DNA from: Dehalococcoidia bacterium | GTDB taxonomy: Bacteria > Chloroflexota > Dehalococcoidia > SZUA-161 > SpSt-899 | DNA: 13,840 nucleotides | Assembly (NCBI GenBank): GCA_023271515.1 | Contig: JALPXQ010000030.1 | Span: 1-13,840 of the forward strand | Direction: 5' to 3' | Shown: one piece after another, positions 12,503-13,840 of the stretch | How positions within the stretch are numbered: the stretch's first letter is position 1 | Layout of the letters: the number at the start of each line of letters is the position of its first letter | Made by a program: the position numbers and the translations under genes | The notes under the pieces: generated by a model | Told to the model about the DNA's origin: nothing | Databases searched by the model: none | What the model saw: the letters and a program-made list of their open reading frames with translations, nothing else

Positions 12503-13482
12503 CGGAAGGCGAGATACCTCTCATAGCTGGGAAGCTCCTTCTTAGAAGCCAGGTGCTTCTTAACGGTCCTTCTAGCCCTCGCCTCGCCTATTCCCTCCGT
12601 CACCTGGAAGAATAGAGCATCGCTGCCGCTTCCGAAGCTGGCAACCAGAATCTTGTCCCCCGGTCGGGCCTCTTCCAGTGCCGCCACCAGCATCATTAAG
12701 GGTGAGGCGGATCCCGTATCACTCACCGTGGGGAGCATCGAGTCCTGAATCTGGCCCGGCTCAGCGCCCAACCGCCTGGCGATAGCGGCATGTTCCCTGG
12801 GGTAGAGGCAGGGATAAACCACTTTACTAAAGTCCTTGATGGTCAAATTGTATTTCTTCAGCAGCCCGGACATCGCTTCGATCATGAATTTGCCATAGCC
12901 CTCGTCCCGGATGAACCTATCCTCCCAGGCATGCTCAAATCTCTCATCGCTTGCTCTCCAGCGATCGGGGAAATCGTAGGAAACCGAACAATGTCCCTCA
13001 AGAGTAGCGATCACCCCCTCATTCCCCAGGAGGAGCGCCGCCGCACCGTCGCCGTAAAGATGCTCTTGAGCGCTGCCAGGTTTACTCGTCCGGCAATCAG
13101 AGGCACATGTCAGGACATTGCCCGCCCCTCCCCCCTTTATGGCATCGAGTGCAGAGAGGAGACCACTGGTGCCGGATTTGGTGGAGCCGGCGAAGTCAGC
13201 CGTTCTGATCTCGGATCGAAGGTCAAGGGCTCCAGCTACTATTCCTGAATTCTGCCTCAGCATATATGGCGGGGTGGTGGTAGCCAGATAAAGGCCGTCT
13301 ATCTTCCCTCGTTCCATTCCATTCAGACAGTCAATAGCTGCGGCCACCGCCATGCTGATGCTATCCTCATCCCTGTTGGCGACCGCCTTCTCCCCGGCCA
13401 TATAGATAGCAGGGTTCAGCCATCCCATAGCGGAGTAGATAACGTTACGGTCTATCTGGTACCGGGGTCGGAGTATTTTCAT
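12454..13482 (-). CDS. Thiolase-fold protein of the HMG-CoA synthase / ketoacyl synthase III type, catalytic residues replaced
   Basis: The 342-residue protein has the layout of the COG3425-like HMG-CoA synthase family: IDGLYLATTTPP (61-72), the nucleophile-elbow region RTADFAGSTKSGTSGL (93-108), LTCASDCR (124-131), GDGAAALLLG (144-153), and a C-terminal GSGSDALFF (284-292). Where active members carry Cys (A-C-K-A-G-T), this one has T101 (S-T-K-S-G-T). The His-containing F-H-Q-P-N segment reads YPCLYP (223-228), and the Asn segment reads SDTGSAS (254-260). Classical acetyl transfer is therefore unlikely; substrate and role are unknown. Such proteins often accompany a thiolase and a DUF35 OB-fold protein, not seen here. 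Residues 328-342 are encoded by repeat DNA. Start ATG 13480-13482 has only a weak Shine-Dalgarno. Confidence 0.8.
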   Translation of the reverse strand: MKILRPRYQIDRNVIYSAMGWLNPAIYMAGEKAVANRDEDSISMAVAAAIDCLNGMERGKIDGLYLATTTPPYMLRQNSGIVAGALDLRSEIRTADFAGSTKSGTSGLLSALDAIKGGGAGNVLTCASDCRTSKPGSAQEHLYGDGAAALLLGNEGVIATLEGHCSVSYDFPDRWRASDERFEHAWEDRFIRDEGYGKFMIEAMSGLLKKYNLTIKDFSKVVYPCLYPREHAAIARRLGAEPGQIQDSMLPTVSDTGSASPLMMLVAALEEARPGDKILVASFGSGSDALFFQVTEGIGEARARRTVKKHLASKKELPSYERYLAFRNRSRFTVIGSRLMNA

Positions 13483-13683
13483 GACTCGTTGCCATGCTGC
13501 AGGTCAGGCAGGCAGGGTGGGCACCCGCCCAGGAATGATCTGTTTCTGATAGAATAACATGTAGACACCAACTTATCAACCGGGCGATCTGACCTTTCAG
13601 GATATTTCTGCGAGAATGAAGACGGGGGACGCGCCCTCGTCGTGTTGCACCGGGTCTTCCGGGATGGTAGACTAGAGCAGCAA
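13483..13683. other. Gap of about 200 bp with no recognised gene
   Basis: This stretch lies between the start of the HMGS-like gene and the hypB fragment. The frame leading into hypB is open from 13558, but its translation resembles neither HypA nor any family I know and has no convincing start. I see no clear promoter, tRNA or repeat. It may be degraded former coding DNA. Confidence 0.5.
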
Positions 13684-13788
13684 ATGAAGATCAGCGTGAT
13701 GGCTGACATCCTTGAGGCCAACGACCGTATCGCGGCGGCCAATAAGGAGGTCTTCGGAAAACACTGCAACCTGGTGATTAACTTGATG
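13684..13788 (+). pseudogene. hypB: hypB 5' fragment (hydrogenase/urease nickel-insertion GTPase), cut before the P-loop
   Basis: Starting at ATG 13684 the translation MKISVMADILEANDRIAAAN, continuing KEVFGKHCNLVINLM, matches the N-terminus of HypB, the GTPase that loads nickel into [NiFe] hydrogenase. In HypB this is followed by the SSPGAGKT P-loop. Here, after residue 35, the reading turns to YWNFNPIQIL, encoded by AT-rich repeat-like DNA running to the end of the window. Either the gene is broken by a repeat, or the assembly joins hypB to a repeat copy. No hypA is visible upstream and the Shine-Dalgarno is weak. The 35-residue match is good but short. Confidence 0.72.
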
Positions 13789-13840
13789 TATTGGAATTTC
13801 AATCCGATCCAAATCCTAAGCACTAAATCCGAAATCCTAA
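13789..13840. repeat. AT-rich intergenic-type repeat replacing the rest of hypB
   Basis: Base composition changes sharply at about 13789 to AT-rich DNA with an internal repeat: AAATCCTAA (13811-13819) recurs as GAAATCCTAA at the window end, with AAATCC between. Such AAATCCTAA/GAATTT-type runs are familiar as intergenic repeats in environmental Chloroflexota assemblies (from memory, not from a search). Its end lies beyond the window. Confidence 0.55.

Noticed and set aside
13479..13823. A 114-codon minus-strand frame whose stop overlaps the HMGS-like start (ATGA)
   Set aside because: The overlap looks like coupling, but the translation is low in information and it lies antisense to the hypB fragment and the repeat; no support as a gene.

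Overview
The window looks like chromosomal DNA of an uncultured bacterium of the Chloroflexota, most likely the class Dehalococcoidia. This is inferred from gene content and order, not from a search. The genes are high-GC housekeeping genes with few gaps. The division cluster runs mraZ, rsmH, a LuxR-type regulator, ftsA, ftsZ, and none of the usual peptidoglycan genes (ftsL, ftsI, mur, mraY, ftsW) lies between rsmH and ftsA. That fits the S-layer-only, wall-less Dehalococcoidia. The intergenic spaces are rich in short repeats, and several of these appear to have entered or cut coding sequences.

Layout. 1-1987 (+): 3' end of an endonuclease IV-like gene, then pyrD (class 1B dihydroorotate dehydrogenase) and comF (phosphoribosyltransferase-like), tightly packed. 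1994-2063: three consecutive small hairpins. 2086-2622 (+): hpf, long-form ribosome hibernation factor. 2642-2753 (+): a clear sigma70-type promoter and a tRNA-Pro(CGG) gene without encoded CCA. 2776-3516 (+): a MeaB/ArgK-family GTPase lacking its whole N-terminal part, including the P-loop, and starting within 25 bp of the tRNA. 8364 down to 3630 (-): mraZ-rsmH-luxR-ftsA-ftsZ, probably one operon driven by a promoter at 8395-8424 that carries four TGGG-type boxes spaced exactly 10 bp apart (MraZ operator). Diverging from it on the + strand, a strong promoter at 8464-8492 drives cca-secD-secF; its predicted transcript begins only a few bases before the cca start codon. 12327-12502: inverted and palindromic repeats between the convergent secF and a thiolase-fold HMG-CoA-synthase-like gene (12454-13482, -). 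13684-13840 (+): the first 35 codons of hypB, ending abruptly just before the P-loop in an AT-rich repeat.

How the genes relate. The division operon encodes the Z-ring polymer (FtsZ), its membrane anchor (FtsA), the autoregulator MraZ, the 16S rRNA methyltransferase RsmH, and a response-regulator-like protein that lacks the phospho-accepting Asp. The cca gene supplies the tRNA 3'-CCA that the local tRNA-Pro gene needs, and it overlaps secD, so tRNA maturation and the SecDF export motor are co-transcribed.

The most noteworthy observations are: the murein-free division operon with an embedded pseudo-receiver regulator; the MraZ operator and promoter architecture; repeat DNA inside cca, at the 3' end of the HMGS-like gene and at the hypB break; the truncated GTPase gene abutting a tRNA; and the HMGS-like protein in which all expected catalytic residues appear to be replaced. 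I see no CRISPR array, transposase or rRNA gene.
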